From Talaromyces rugulosus (Eukaryota; Ascomycota; Eurotiomycetes; Eurotiales; Trichocomaceae): 64,000 nt of DNA. The translations under genes were made by a program, and so were the position numbers. Under the pieces are notes generated by a model that was given only the letters and a program-made list of their open reading frames with translations, had not been told where the DNA came from and ran no database searches. The stretch lies in NCBI RefSeq assembly GCF_013368755.1, contig NC_049566.1:3782001-3846000 (forward strand). The letters are read 5' to 3'. This document shows, piece by piece, positions 1-12,819 of the stretch (the first letter of the stretch is position 1; each line of letters opens with the position of its first letter).

Positions 1-2
1 CA

Positions 3-1097
3 GGCGTTGGTTTTGGCCGCGATTCGGAGCTTGTCGCCAATGACACCGAGGTGCTTGTAAAAGACATTGCCTCGGAGGGCAGGGGAACTCTAGCCAAGCC
101 AAATAAGAGTCAGAAGAGTGTCCCAACCCAGGAGCCATCTTTGCCTCTACCACCCTCTAGCAATGTTGAAACTAACAGTGCTGGCTTGGAGAGTTTCCCG
201 TCCCAGCTACCACCGCTGCCGCAGACAAACGACGTTGACATTTGTGCTCCCGTATTGCCAACTCGCGAACCAACTGGTTCATCTGAGTTCTCTCATCCTC
301 TTGCAGCCGGGATCAAACAGCCATTTGTGGATGAACACTGCATGAGGGATCCAATCAACGATGTGTTCTACTACGATGTCTGGCAGACGATTGCCGAGAA
401 CAACACCAAGATCTACCGCACGGTGTTCCGTTGCATGCCTGACAGCGAGGTGACATCGTGGAAAGAATACAAAGAGTACATGTCTTATGGCGAAAAGTTT
501 GCAGAGGCGCAAAGCAACAAGCCGCCGCCGAAATCCCAGGGTAGCGCTCAGGATCCCGAGAAATCAACGGCGGCTGAGGCTCCCAAACCAGAGACAGATG
601 GAAGCTCAGAGTCTCGTACTGATGCACAGAAGCAAAGTAACGAGGCGTCAGAAACATCGACAGCGGACGACGAAAAGGCAGCATTGAAGGAATCGACCGA
701 CAGGCCCACGGGAGTGGCTGATGCTGCTGCAACTACAGAAGCCGAAAGCAAAGATCCGACAGAACCGCAAACCGTTGGGTATTCGGCCGCTCTCAACATG
801 AATGTTTCGCAGTCCTCTCAGCCCGCTCAGCGCCGGCGCCGGCGAACGATGACCAAAGGCTCGCGAGCTGGATTCCATCCTTCGGACGGTGTTCTTGATT
901 CGCGACATGCAGAGGAGCTTCTCGAAATGGTGCAAGGTCATTTGATTGGCTGGCCTTATGACTGGTGGGTGATTTTCTTTGAAATATACTAATGAGACTT
1001 GCTAACCAAAAAAAAAAAAAAAAACAGGCTTGAAAAGGAAGAACAGGGAGGTAATTGGCTCTATACGCTTGATCAGATTTCGCCAATTGAAATATAG
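3..1097 (+). CDS. Phospholipase D1 (Spo14/PLD1-like), C-terminal part only
   Basis: Partial gene running in from the left edge; the open frame is already coding at base 3. Two exons are visible, 3-964 and 1028-1097, joined over a 63-base intron with GTGGGT donor, GCTAACC branch site and an acceptor preceded by a run of A rather than pyrimidines. About 340 residues are seen. The stretch around bases 300-510, with DPINDVFYYDVWQTIAENN and YMSYGEKFAEAQ, followed by a low-complexity Ser/Glu/Ala region and the terminal GNWLYTLDQISPIEI, matches the C-terminal tail of fungal PLD1, which hydrolyses phosphatidylcholine to phosphatidic acid at membranes. The catalytic HKD motifs and the PX/PH domains would lie upstream, outside the window. 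The family call rests on recalled tail similarity. Confidence 0.75.
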
Positions 1098-2581
1098 TAA
1101 GTTTTGCTTCAGCTAAGGAAGAGTTTCACATTGGCTAACATGGTGACAGTAATTGATGCACACCAGCACTGAATCTGGGTGGTTTTTTTTTCTCTTGTCA
1201 TTTGACGGCTGGCCTGACGATTGATTGGCTTCTTCTTTTCTTCATCACCTTTTTTGCATTGAAGATTTCTGTCGTCGAGAAATAGAGGCGTTTGCTAGAC
1301 TGCGTTGAGCGTGGCGAGATATTGCATGTCAAACATTAGCTAACTTGCGTTTATATGAGGCTTTTAGATTATATTAATTATCACAGTTGTTTGTCCTAGT
1401 AATTAAACCATAAATTCGACCTATAAGAACATAAAACTATAGTGATAAAAGATAGCTATGTACTGGTCTGATGTGACTAGTCCTATTTCTAGCGCACAGA
1501 CTCCTGACTACTATCCCTCGTTGGCATCATGCACAGTCTTGCGAGCTTCCCCGGCACACTAAGCCAGCCAAAAGTTCCCCGACTGGACAACCGCCCGATC
1601 TAGTGTGGGTCGATCTGCTCAGCTGTCAACTGATATCGGCAATGGACAAAGCTGGAATAATTAATTAGTATTATTGCGGTGATACATGCATATGCAACCT
1701 GATTTTGTCCCTGGTAACGAATAGTATGCTTTAGATCCCTCTGTGGCGGTACATATGCTATCTGTGCGTTGTGCAGATCGTTTTTGTCTTTGGCAGAGTT
1801 TCTTTTCACGTGGAATTCCACTTCTTCTCCAACATACGGCGCAATCACAAAGACTTACAGCAGTAAAGGGGTCTAGACACGCGTTGACTGAATTTGATCG
1901 AATGCTCTGTAAATTACGCTGGTTACGTACAGGACGGTAACGGTGACAAGCTTTGGCGTCGCTGCAGTGGGTCCAGCCCCCCCAAGGTCAGCTCTGAGTG
2001 GCCTAGCCCCTGCCAAACGACGTCAAACTCGCTTAAAAAGGCTAATCACAGTATCCGACTGGCTGGTAATGTGTGTATTTTATGTATCAGCCATGTATGC
2101 GAAGCCTAAGAGTTATATTACGGCCCGCCCGCTGAGCTCCTTCCTTCGCGAGTCTTCGCCAAGTTTAACCCCGAGGCAAGTAAAATCCGTCTCGCTGTGA
2201 TTCTGGCGCTCTTCTGGTTCTTCTTTTGCTTCTCCTGCATTTGGTCGTTTCGTAATTTTATTCTAATTCTTATTCTTCCTTTCCCTTCTTCGCTTCTTCT
2301 TGCATTTGCCACCGAGAGGCCCGCGTCAGGTTGGACTATACTGTGCCATCTAGCTACCATTTCCTTTCGGCTCGCCCCTTCCATTGAGCCTGCTTTATCC
2401 ATCCTCATGAATTCCTTGCGCGGTCAGCTCTCGGCAAAGTAACAGGAAAACATCTCCCTTTCTTGGACGTGTCTCGTTGTGCGCGGGCATCGATCCGCCA
2501 AAACCACCGTTGCGGGGCTAGAGCTCCTTGACTATTGTCTCGTGTATATATTAATACACGCCTCTGATTCTGGGGGTGGAA
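1098..2581. other. Intergenic region upstream of lreA
   Basis: About 1.5 kb without a supportable gene. The first half is AT-rich and non-coding. The last 450 bases before the next start are pyrimidine-rich, as in a fungal promoter or 5' leader. Short open frames at 1743-2200 and 2118-2442 look like chance: their proteins are low in structure and have no splice context. Confidence 0.5.
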
Positions 2582-5500
2582 ATGGGTGGCTTCAATTCCT
2601 TGCAATTCGATGACCGGCAAGATTCGACCCAGTCTTATCCTGTGAGCTCCACGGCTGCTGCCCCGTCGTCGCTCCAGGGCAGCAGCCATGGTATCAACAT
2701 TGGGTTCAACCCGGGTCAACCACCTCAAGCAAATGACATGAGCCAGCAGAATTACCCGTTGCTGGACCACGTCTCTGGTCGTCCAACCGGCTCTATGGCT
2801 TTTGCTGGCAATCCTGCTGCTGGCTACCATTTTGGTCCATCGCCAACAGGTAACGACCCTAACGACGGACCGGATTCTGCAATGATGTTTGCGAATAGTG
2901 CCACTTCGCAGCCTCAACACCCACATCCGTCTGGACATATGTATGACGGCGCTGCTGAGCGCTTTCAGCTTCAACAGGGCTATGTTCCTCCTACATTCAC
3001 GCCTGCCCTAGACCCAATGGCTGCCTTTGGGAACTATGCAGCCCCTCATAATTATCAGAATCCACCTATGGGCTTACCATTAACATATGGCGGCCCTGCT
3101 CCGCCCTCGCAGCACCCGATGAACATGATATTCTCAACTGCCACTTATGAGCCCACCTTACAACCTTCTATGCAAGGCCCAGTGGCTGCCGGACCCAACC
3201 AGGAGAACTGGCTGACCATGTCGTCAAACTTCAATCTGCCCTTGGCTGGCCAAAACCTACAGATAGAGACGGATCATCTCGCTGCTCCGAGCCAAAATAC
3301 CAACCCTGACGTCGACTCGGGCTCTTTTGTAACATCCGACCCCCCTACTCGACCGAACAACACCCCTTCGGTGCAGACTCCATTTATTCCTCCTGGTAAG
3401 TCTAATATCCAAAAGTGGATCACTAGTGATACTGACGTGCAACTAGAAATTGCCGCATCTGCTGTTCCGAAACCGGGTCGAGGCAAAGTCGCTTCTCAAT
3501 ATCTAAACGTCTACTCTAGCAGCGGCTTCGATATGTTTAGTATTCTGGTAAGTACCCACCATGAGACTGAATGTTTATTAATGATATTAATGTGGCTTGT
3601 GCACAGGCGAAGATAGCATCCAGGCCGAACCCGGAGATAGATATTGGCGCCGTTGACATGTCCTGTGCATTCATCCTTTGTGACATCACATCTCACGACG
3701 ATCCGATTGCGTACGTGTCAGATGCATTCGAAAGGCTGACTGGCTACACGAGACATGAAATATTGGGCAGGAACTGTCGTTTCTTGCAAGCCCCTGATGG
3801 CAAAGTGAACCCAGGTATTAAACGAAAATACGTAGACGATGAGACTGTTTACCGTCTCAGAGAGAAGATCCGCAGCCGTTCTGAGGTCCAGGTTAGCATG
3901 ATAAACTACAGGAAAGGAGGACAATCGTTTATGAATCTTTTGACCATGATTCCCATTCGATGGGGCTCGCCCGACTACCGATTCTACGTCGGCTTCCAGG
4001 TCGACCTAGTCGAGCAGCCTCAGGCGGTCACCAAACGCAATTCCGGTATGTCTTCACGTCACTCCTTTGAGTTTCAAGTCGTATTTGTCTAATAATAATT
4101 GAGGTAGATGGATCTTATACAATTAATTACCAACGGGATCAACTTTCTCGATATGTCCTGCATGCGCCTGATTCACGAAAGCCCCAAAACAGTTTGTCCA
4201 AGAACATCAGCCATAATGAAGTCACTTCCGCCCTGAGGTCTATTGGTGCAGGCACCAAGGATATCTCAAGTCGGTACCTCGATCGTGTGTTGCTTGAAAA
4301 TGCCGACGATGTCATTCACGTTTTGTCGTTGAAGGGCCTCTTTCTCTACTTGTCTCAGTCAAGCCGTCGGCTGCTGGAATACGAACCAAATGAGCTGGTA
4401 GGGAAGTCAATATCTTCTGTCTGCCACCCAAGTGATATTGCCCCCGTCACCCGTGAACTCAAGCAGGCGACGGTTGGAACGTCTGTGAGTGTGGTGTATC
4501 GCATTCGACGAAAGAATAGTGGCTATGTGTGGTTTGAAAGCCATGGATCACTGCATGTTGAGCCTGGAAAGGGGCGCAAGTGCTTGATACTTGTTGGCCG
4601 AGAGCGCCCCGTGTACACCCTTGATTGGCCTAGTGTTCTCGAAGTCGGCGGCATAGGGGAGGGTGACTTGTGGACCAAGATGTCGATCTCGGGCATGTTC
4701 TTGTTCGTATCATCTAACGCTCGTGTTCTTCTTGACAGAACGCCGGACGAAATGACCGGGAAAGGGATCCAGGAGTTTATGCGAAACGAGTCGCGGGGAG
4801 AGTTGGGGAAGGCGTTGGAGATTGCGCGTACAGGTCACAAGGCAATATTCAAGCACGAGATTAGGCATAAACGTGGACATGTGCTACAGGCGCAGACTAC
4901 TCTGTTTCCAGGCGACGCAGCCCCTGGAACCAAACCTTCGTATCTTGTGGCTCAAACGCGACTGGTCAAGTCTTCTCGCGCCAGCTATCTCCCACAACGA
5001 AACCCGGTGTTGATCGCATCTTCTACTGCGGATTCAAGCGCAAACAGCTACACCACGCCGCTATCTCCCGGTCCAGGCAATCAGACGAGTTTTGCAAAAC
5101 AAACAAAATCTACGACTCGTCCTGGGCCCGGACAGGTCGCACAGCGTGCGTCAACGGAGGCAGGCTCTCATGGCTTGCCTTTGGGAAACCAAGACGAAGC
5201 GCTTGTGTCGGATAACAACATCTTTGAAGAATTGAAGTCTGTCCGAAGCTCTAGTTGGCAGTTTGAATTGCGACAATTGGAGAGACATAATCGACTACTC
5301 GCCGAAGAACTTCAAGCGCTGATCAGTCGCCGGAAAAAGCGCAAGAGGAAGAAGGGCACGGGGCCAATGGAGAAGGCGTGCACTAATTGCAGCACTCGAA
5401 ATACGCCAGAATGGAGGCGTGGACCTAGCGGTAATCGCGATCTCTGCAATAGCTGTGGGCTGAGGTGGGCCAAACAGGTAAGCTTTGTCTTCACAGCTTG

Positions 5501-5679
5501 GTGTTGTCACAGCTGACAGATTCTAGAACGGTCGTATATCTCCACGGAAGCCGCCTGATCAGAATGACAGAAACTCGAGCTCATCATCGGCGAAGCCTTC
5601 GCCAGGGAGTGTAACGGAGGATAGACCGGAAATCGAACGCTCAGCCAGCAGTGGCGACACGAAAGCTTCTTCAGGCTAA
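2582..5679 (+). CDS. lreA: White collar 1 homologue, blue-light receptor GATA factor LreA
   Basis: Five exons: 2582-3395, 3447-3547, 3607-4045, 4108-5477 and 5527-5679, encoding 958 residues. Start is the first ATG in frame; the frame is open two codons upstream without an ATG. The N-terminus is Gln/Pro/Asn-rich. Exon 3 encodes a LOV-type PAS domain with the flavin-binding motif GRNCRFLQAPDGKV, whose Cys forms the flavin photoadduct in this family, and NYRKGGQSFMNLLTMIPI. Two more PAS domains follow in exon 4 (around ENADDVIHVLSLKGLFLYLS and DLWTKMSISGMFLFVS). A basic KKRKRKK stretch, likely nuclear, precedes a GATA zinc finger of CX2C-X18-CX2C form ending CNSCGLRWAKQ. In this family it pairs with a WC-2/LreB partner to control light responses and development. 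All key residues are intact. The 51-base first intron is a multiple of three and could be misread as coding. Confidence 0.93.
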
Positions 5680-6391
5680 GCCTTGGATGTCTTGCATAGG
5701 AAGGATGATGCTGTATATATACGTTCAGAAGGATTTCGGCCAGTTGGGGTATATTACGGAGTAGATGGAGTCTATTTACAGCTTATGGATTGCTGTGATA
5801 TACAACCAATTATCTTTTTGGCAATATAATGTTTGAATGTCTCAATAATATCATCCTCATCATCTCATTATCTCCTCCGGAGCTAGCTTTCTTCAGGCCT
5901 AGACAAGGCACACAGTGGGGCGCGACCATGCCGGACCAGGCACTAGCGCTATCTAAAAAGGGGGCGCCAGAAGAATAATTAGCGCCCAAGCTTCGTCCAG
6001 ATTCCTGAAACTTTGTTGTTTTTCTTGGGTTGACACGAAAAAGAAACGACTGCGCGTGCTGTGCTGGCTGTGCTATGGACTAGGTGCAGGTCGACTTCCA
6101 ATCTTTTATTAGTGGCACTGCGCTTGGCGGGCTTGCACCACGTTCCACATATTTGTTGTCTTTTTTTCTTCTCGTGATCGCATATATACGCTCCTTGCTT
6201 GTCTTTTTTTTTTTTTTTGTTCCTTTTTTTTTTTTTTCACTGCTACACTCTGTCGACCACTCGTTTACATTGAATCTTGACAATTGATATCACATCTATC
6301 ATACTGTACCAACACGGATTGATTGTACAGGGATTTCACAGGCTAAGCCCGCATCTATCAATTCTTCAGGCCACCCACGCGGGCCATCACG
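5680..6391. other. Intergenic region between lreA and the Ras-like gene
   Basis: About 710 bases holding the 3' end of lreA and the promoter/leader of the next gene. Long T runs occur near 6205-6240 in a pyrimidine-rich stretch typical of a fungal leader. I see no gene; the open frames at 6080-6287 on both strands are low-complexity by-products of the T/A runs. Confidence 0.5.
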
Positions 6392-7519
6392 ATGGCAGAT
6401 AAAGTTTCCATAACGATATGCGGGGATGGAGGATGCGGTGAGCTCTTTGCAGCTTGTTTATGGTTTTTAATCGCTGGACTGACCGAGTTGAAATGGTGGT
6501 GCAGGAAAATCGTCAATTACCTTGCGTCTTGTACGCAGCCAGTGGATTCATGAGTATGTCCGAAGCCCTATAACAGATAGAAACGCAGGCTAATGCGAGT
6601 TAGATATGATCCGACCATCGGTATGACTCTTACGTTTCTACAACCCAATAACAATCCCCTTCGCTAACGAAGATCCAAGAGGACTCGTACTCGGTAACAC
6701 GCAACATCGACGGCACCGACTACTTCCTCTCCATCACCGACACCGCCGGCCAAGAAGAATACCGCGGGCTCTGGGCCTCGTCGAACCTGAAATCGGATGC
6801 CTTTCTGCTGGTGTACGACATCACCAACCAGCCCAGTCTGGAAGCGCTGGATTATTTCATGGATATGATCGATATCGAGACCGAGCAGCGCTTTGAGGAC
6901 ACGCAGCGGCTGCTGGAGGAGAGTCGCGATAATAATAGTTATAATAGTAATAATTACAACAACAATAATAACGGCCAGGGTCTCCAAGTGGGCATGCCGC
7001 CGCCCGTCAAGATTGTGGCAGGGAACAAATGCGATCTCAAAGAAGGCCGAGTCGTCCCAGCTCGCGACGGACTGGAGTATGCGCGGAAACACGGCTGTGG
7101 GTTCATGGAAACGAGTGCGCGGGAAATGGTCAATATCGAAGAGACTTTTGCGCGTATGTGACTGAGCCCCGAGGACAAACAGAAAAAGACTGACTTGTGT
7201 GTGACTAGTGATTGTTCGACGAGTAATCGAGGCCCGTCGACAGCATTACCTCGCGCAAAACCAGCCCCCTCCACGTATGGGATCGTCGACAGCTCGCACT
7301 CCGGCCCTGTCTGTGGGCGACCAAAACACCAGCAGCAGCAGTGCTCGCCAGAGCAGCAGCAAAAGCTCGCGGTGGAACTTTCTGGGTCGGAGCAAAACCG
7401 CTACGACCAAGACCGCCACTATTTCAGAGACAGACGAAGACGAGAAGTTTACCTCGCAAAAAATGCCAGCATCGAAGAAGGAATCCAGATCCTGGTGGAG
7501 GCGCATTTTGTGCCTGTGA
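6392..7519 (+). CDS. Ras family small GTPase with Asn-rich insertion and no CaaX box
   Basis: Five exons: 6392-6437, 6505-6553, 6604-6620 (17 nt), 6680-7153 and 7209-7519, giving 298 residues. The P-loop is GDGGCGKSS, the effector loop is EYDPTIEDSY (rebuilt across the 17-nt exon), switch II is DTAGQEEYRG, and the guanine-specificity motifs are GNKCDL and ETSAR. These place it in the Ras branch, not Rho or Rab. Two oddities: an insertion of about 25 residues before the GNKCDL strand is Asn-rich and encoded by AAT/AAC repeats, and the long Ser/Thr/Lys tail ends in RRILCL. The only nearby Cys is next to last, so a standard CaaX prenylation box is absent as read. It probably signals growth or polarity at a membrane, but which Ras subgroup it belongs to is not clear. 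Confidence 0.88.
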
Positions 7520-7890
7520 TTTTTTTTTAAAAAATGTATTTCTGCTATGTTGTTCTGAACGTTTTGTGCTGTTAGCTTCAATACCCCCATCGCTAGTGTT
7601 TTCTTTTTGTGTGTCTATCTATAGTAATATAGCAACAATATAATTTGATATGTACTATGGAAGTGCTAGTGATTGGCCCCTCGCGTCGGCCTGGCCAACG
7701 GCGCGGGTGGGCCCTCCTGCCGTGTGGAGAAAACAAACAAGACGCTTGCTTCGCCCGAGAATAAATAATGTCAACAGGAACACTCCAAGACATGACAATC
7801 GGCTTTACGACTCTGGTTGAGTGACGCTCACTCACTGCACACGACACAACAAACTCAGCCGCCGCTTGAAGACGCGGTCGAGCCAGCACC
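7520..7890. other. Intergenic region before apsB
   Basis: About 370 bases: an AT-rich 3' region of the Ras-like gene, then the leader of the next gene. No gene or clear element seen. Confidence 0.5.
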
Positions 7891-10800
7891 ATGGAGGAGG
7901 AGGATCACCACCACGACGACCATCACGACCATCACGACCGCCAGGCAACGGAATCATCAACCACTGAGCGCGAGACACACAACTCCGACAATGATAATGA
8001 ACATGCCGACACGAGTATATCAATCCATGAACCCCCCAACGACGAGTCCGCAGTCTCTCTCCCCCCCTTGCCCGAATACAACGACAGCGCGCTCAACGCC
8101 GACAACGACAACAGCCTCTCGTTGTTGCACCATCCATCCAGCGATCCCGACTATACGCACCGTCGAGACAACCAGACCATTCTCGACGAGAAGGAGATGC
8201 AGCAGAAGCTAATGGATATCGAGTCTAGCTTTTTGCCGGAACCTTCGACTATCGGCGTTGCGCCGGAAAACGCTAATGCTGGTGCCGACGATACGTATCT
8301 TGTCGGCATTGGCGAGGAGCGAAGTAGAGAGGAACAAGAAGAAGGGGGCTCGTTCAATGACATTGATGCTGGATTTGGGGGGTATGGGGATAACTCGATT
8401 GGGGATTTACACGGACATGCGAACGAGGAAGAGGAAGAGGAAGAGTTTAATGATCTCGATGCCACGCCTGGCCCTCGTAACCGCCAGCGAAATTATGAAA
8501 ACACATCGGCTCTGGAAACGCTGACCTCGTCACCGACTGCTGCCGCCGCCGAGCGAACCGTCTCGCGCGTCCTGTCGACTGCGTCGAAGAATATTGTTCA
8601 CAACAGCAGCAGTAATTCCCGTGGTGAAGGCCCGCTGAGTCTTACGCCTAAAAAGAGCAGACGCAATTTATCGCCAACCCCGTCCGACTCGAGGCCATCG
8701 CGCGACGCTTTTATAGAGAATGAAGACGACAGCAAGCTTTCCCGGACCCCGTCTGAGCGAAGACGATCTCGCCCGCGGTATCTGACGAGCCGCCAGTCAT
8801 CGCATCGATTTTCCATGTCGTCCGTCAACAGTGCGAATACAGATATTACTACCAGCGACGCAACTCTGGGGGCTGATTTTGCTTTGCAGTCCGGCGGAGC
8901 AGTCTCAGGTAACGCCAACAAGAGTCGAACAGATCTCTCGCGGTCTATTAGCTTGGGAAGCATGGCGTCAGGGGTGTCCGGGGTGAGCGAGGAGAATGTG
9001 TTTGACAAACGGGTCGCCAGCGGTGCGACTGATGGTGGATTGCATACCTTGGACGAGGAGGACACTGTCTCCGTGCCTCCTATCCATGATCTTGAAGACG
9101 TCGTGCCCACGACCCCGAAAGCCGCACCGAGAGACGTGTCTTTGCCAACGGATACTGCGATTGCAGCCCGCGTCGAGGACATTCAGGTTCCCGGAACCTT
9201 TGCGCGCCAGTTTCGAGAGAAATTTTCTACCAGCATGTCTCCTGAAAAACGGACTGCTGGCGCACCAACCCCTGCGTTTGGCCGAAGTGGCCGGAGTCTG
9301 ACGCTAAAGGAGCAGAGCAGTACAATTGATCGTCTGTCCAAAGAGAACTTTGACCTGAAAATGCGGATTCATTTCTTGAACGAGGCGTTGAATAAACGAT
9401 CGGAAGAAGGCATCAAGGAGATGATATCGGAAAACGTCGAGCTCAAATCAGACAAGCTTAAACTCCAAAAGGACAACCAGGGAATGAAGCGTACGGTTCG
9501 AGATTTGGAAAAACGACTCAAGGACCGCCAGGCTGGCAAGGATTCCGCCAACCAAGGTGGCGAGACTGACGACGAGGCAGCAACAGAAGAAGAAATTGTG
9601 TTCTTGAGAGAGAGGATCGAGACATACGAAGTTGAGATGGAGCGGCTGCGATCCGAGGTTTTTGTTGGCGAGAATGAGAAACGCAGGCTGGCTGAGGTTG
9701 TTAGGTCTATGGGGGATTCTCGTCCGGCTGGGTCGGAGACTGGTGCACGAGAAGAGAGGGTGAGTTATAGTTTTTTCCCTTCTTCATTTTCAGGTGTCCA
9801 GGATGTTAATTAATATATGACAGGACATGTGGAAAGACATGCTTGATGCCGAGACGGCTGCTCGCGAGCAAGCCGACGAGGAAAACAGACGGCTTCGTGA
9901 CGAGATTCTACGCATGAAGGCTGAAGCCAGCTTTGGTTCCGAAGCCGGGCGATATGGAAGATCTGGGCGATATGGAAGATCTGGGCGAAAGGGATCCTTT
10001 ATATCACATTCATCTACTTCCGAGAGAGACCAGGACCGCCGATTGACTGTTCCCAGCTCTGCCAGCAACACTCTAGTGGAAATCGAGTTGCTAAAGCAAG
10101 AAAACGCTGAACTGCGCCGAGAAGTTAGCGCTCAAACGTCGATGCTTACATCTCGCAACAGGGAGAAGGATCGTCTATATCAAGAAATCGAAGATCTCAA
10201 ACTCCAACGCCGCGAAGGAGCCAAGTCGATTACAAGCGACAGCATTTTTGAGCGCTCGGCATCACGAGCCCATGCCCGCTCTTCGTCTCGTGCCAGCAAC
10301 GGAACAAGAACTTCTGCTAGCGATACCGAACGGGACAACTTGGAAATACGCAACGGCGAGCTACGAGACCAAGTATCTACGCTAAAACTAGAGAATCAAG
10401 GACTACGGGGCCAGCTTGACGAATACACGACCGAGCTTGAGACGTTGGACAAGGCGTATCAAGCAGACGTCGACCAGGCTGAAGATGAAATACAGAATCT
10501 GCAACAGGAGCGCGACCAAGCGTATCAGATTGCCGAAGAGCGTGAAGCAGCCTTGCAGGATCTCAAGCACGAGGCCCAAGAGGAGATTGATGCGCTCGGG
10601 GACGAACTAGACCAAAAAATTGATGAATGCCAACGACTAGAAGTGGATCTTCGAACTCAGGAAGACAGCCTCAAGACACTACAATCTGAAATGCGTTCTG
10701 CAAGTGAGGGCATACTGCGACTCGAGGAAGACGCACAGAACAATCTTCGCAAATACAAGACAGTGCAGCAAGAGTTGCAGGATTCCAACAGGGAGATTGA

Positions 10801-12562
10801 CTCTCTGGAGAAGAGTCTCTTTGAGGCGAACGCCAAAGTCCAACGACTCACCGTCCAGCTCGAATCAAGCCAGAATGAAATTTCTTTCTTGCGTGAAGAG
10901 CAAGATGGCGACAAGATCCGCATCAGCGATCTTGACTCTGAACTAAAGACCTACCAGATCAACCTCCAGGCTGAGCGCGAAAAGACCAAGGAGCTAGAGT
11001 CTCGACTCGCCGAAGAAAGGCACCAGCGCGAGGTGGTGGCGAGCAAAGAAAAGCAAGAGGTGCACCGCATTATAAACGACCTGAACCGCGAGTCTTCGAC
11101 GGCCAGAGACGAGGTGCGCAAGTTGAAAAAGACGCTGTCTGCGCGGGAGATTGAGGCGTCGACCTGGAAAGAGCGTCTCATGGAGCTTGAGAATGGGCTG
11201 CGCGAGGCCCTGGGTGACTTGAACGGCACGCGGTCTAGTCTTTTGAACTCGATTATCAAACTGCAGAAAGAGCTCGAGTCGACTGCGCTGGAGCTCGAAA
11301 GCACGCGAACGAAGCTTGACGAGAAGGAGTCGATATTACAGAACCGCGACTCGTTGCTGGAAAGCCACGGGCTTGAATCTCGCAAACTGGCGGATCTGTT
11401 GGAACGTGAACGACAAGCTCGTCGGGCCGACAAGCACTCTTTCGACCAGGCTTTGAAATCTCAGCAACAGGCATCACGGACAATAACACAAAACAACTCC
11501 CGCATCACCGACCTAGAAAATGCGCGAGGCCAGGACCGGAAACGCTATGCTTCTCTTGAGCAGCAGCTCAAAGACCAGCTGAACGAACGCAACACGCTTT
11601 ACCTAAACCTGTGGAAGCGGCTATCGGCCATGTGCGGCCCTGACTGGGCACACTCTAACAGCCTGATCAACGGGAATCTACCGAGTACAGAGGTGATTGG
11701 CAACATTCTCTTCTGGCCAGGATTCAGCCGTAACCTGCTCCTCGCCCTCAAAACTGTGGAGGGAATGCTCTCGGGCTTCAAGAACCGCATCAGAGCGGTG
11801 GAACGTGACTTGACGAAAGAATACCAGTCCCTCGAGCACAATCTGGGGTTGCGTATCAAGAAGCTCGACCGAGTCGAGGAGGCAGTGCGCAACATCCGTG
11901 CCCAGCAACGAGCCTCGATCACGTCGCCAGAGGTTTCCAAGCTGCGGACTGAAAACCGGCTGCTCAAAGCAGAGCTCAACCTGATGCAGCAGCCACACTC
12001 GAGAAACCGGCATTCTGGGTCTGCTGGTGCAGCGATTATTGCAGCCAACGTTGCTGCGGACCACGACCTTGACCGTTCGTCGCCTAACCGATCATCATCT
12101 GGTGCTACTACTGCTGCTGTTACTAGCAAGGGAATAGTGACCCGCAACGCACCCGGAACTCCGCACTCATCCACCGCCCTAGCAGCAACAACCCAGTCTC
12201 AACGCAGCACCACCACCACCCTCAGCGACGCCGAGCAAGACCGACGCTGGATCGAGCGTCTCCGCGAACTCGAGCGCCGGCTAAAAGCCGAGCGAGAAGC
12301 GCGCGTGGTCGACCGCAACGGCGCGCGCAAAAGACTCGAAGAGCGCGTTGCCGAGAACATGGAGCTGCGAGCTGAACTGGACCGAGAACGGCTGCGTCGC
12401 GGCCAGCGGGCTTTGGAGGCTGGCAGCAGCAGCAGTAACAACAGCAGTGCTCATAGACGAGCTGTGGAGTCTTCGGGAGATGATGTGCAGCGCAGCAGTG
12501 ACAATGACACGGATGCGCATAGTTCGTATGGCGAAGGGATAACCGTGGATATCGAGATGTAG
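7891..12562 (+). CDS. apsB: ApsB/Mto1-type microtubule-organising centre protein (CM1 domain)
   Basis: Two exons, 7891-9759 and 9824-12562, with one 64-base phase-0 intron, encoding 1535 residues. The N-terminus is His/Asp-rich, then about 450 residues are Ser/Asp/Glu-rich and disordered. A centrosomin motif 1 (CM1) lies near residues 475-520, including LKEQSSTIDRLSKENFDLKM, the part that recruits gamma-tubulin complexes in this family. Long coiled coils fill most of residues 475-1230. Near the C-terminus WIERLRELERRLKAEREAR matches the Mto2-binding region of Mto1. In Aspergillus the homologue ApsB acts at spindle pole bodies and septa and positions nuclei. An exact 18-bp tandem duplication at 9947-9982 adds a GRYGRS repeat. 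It is convergent with the NAD-synthesis gene 257 bases downstream. The ApsB call is family-based; length exceeds the roughly 1100 residues I recall for S. pombe Mto1. Confidence 0.85.
9947..9988 (+). repeat. 18-bp tandem duplication inside the apsB coding sequence
   Basis: The unit GGGCGATATGGAAGATCT occurs twice head to tail (9947-9964 and 9965-9982), followed by six more matching bases. It is a multiple of three, so the frame is kept and GRYGRS is duplicated. Likely a recent slippage event and a good length marker between strains. Confidence 0.9.
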
Positions 12563-12819
12563 TTGCATCCAGCGAGCTGTTTATTGATTATTGGTTATTG
12601 ATGCTTGATACCCTGTTTCAATGATGGTGTTTACATTTCGAGCTTTTGCATGATGAATGGACGATGGATTGGTATATATAGACATGGGCGTTGTTTGGTT
12701 ATTGTTTTTCGGGTCATGAATGTTATGTATGCATCTTTACTTTTATGTTCAATATGTATTATTGGAATACCATACACTTATATTTTTCGTTTCTATCATA
12801 TCAGTTCGCTAGTAATATA

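Noticed and set aside
8598..9182. 194-codon minus-strand open frame
   Set aside because: Shadow of the apsB coding sequence; Ser-rich from its codon pattern, no family likeness.
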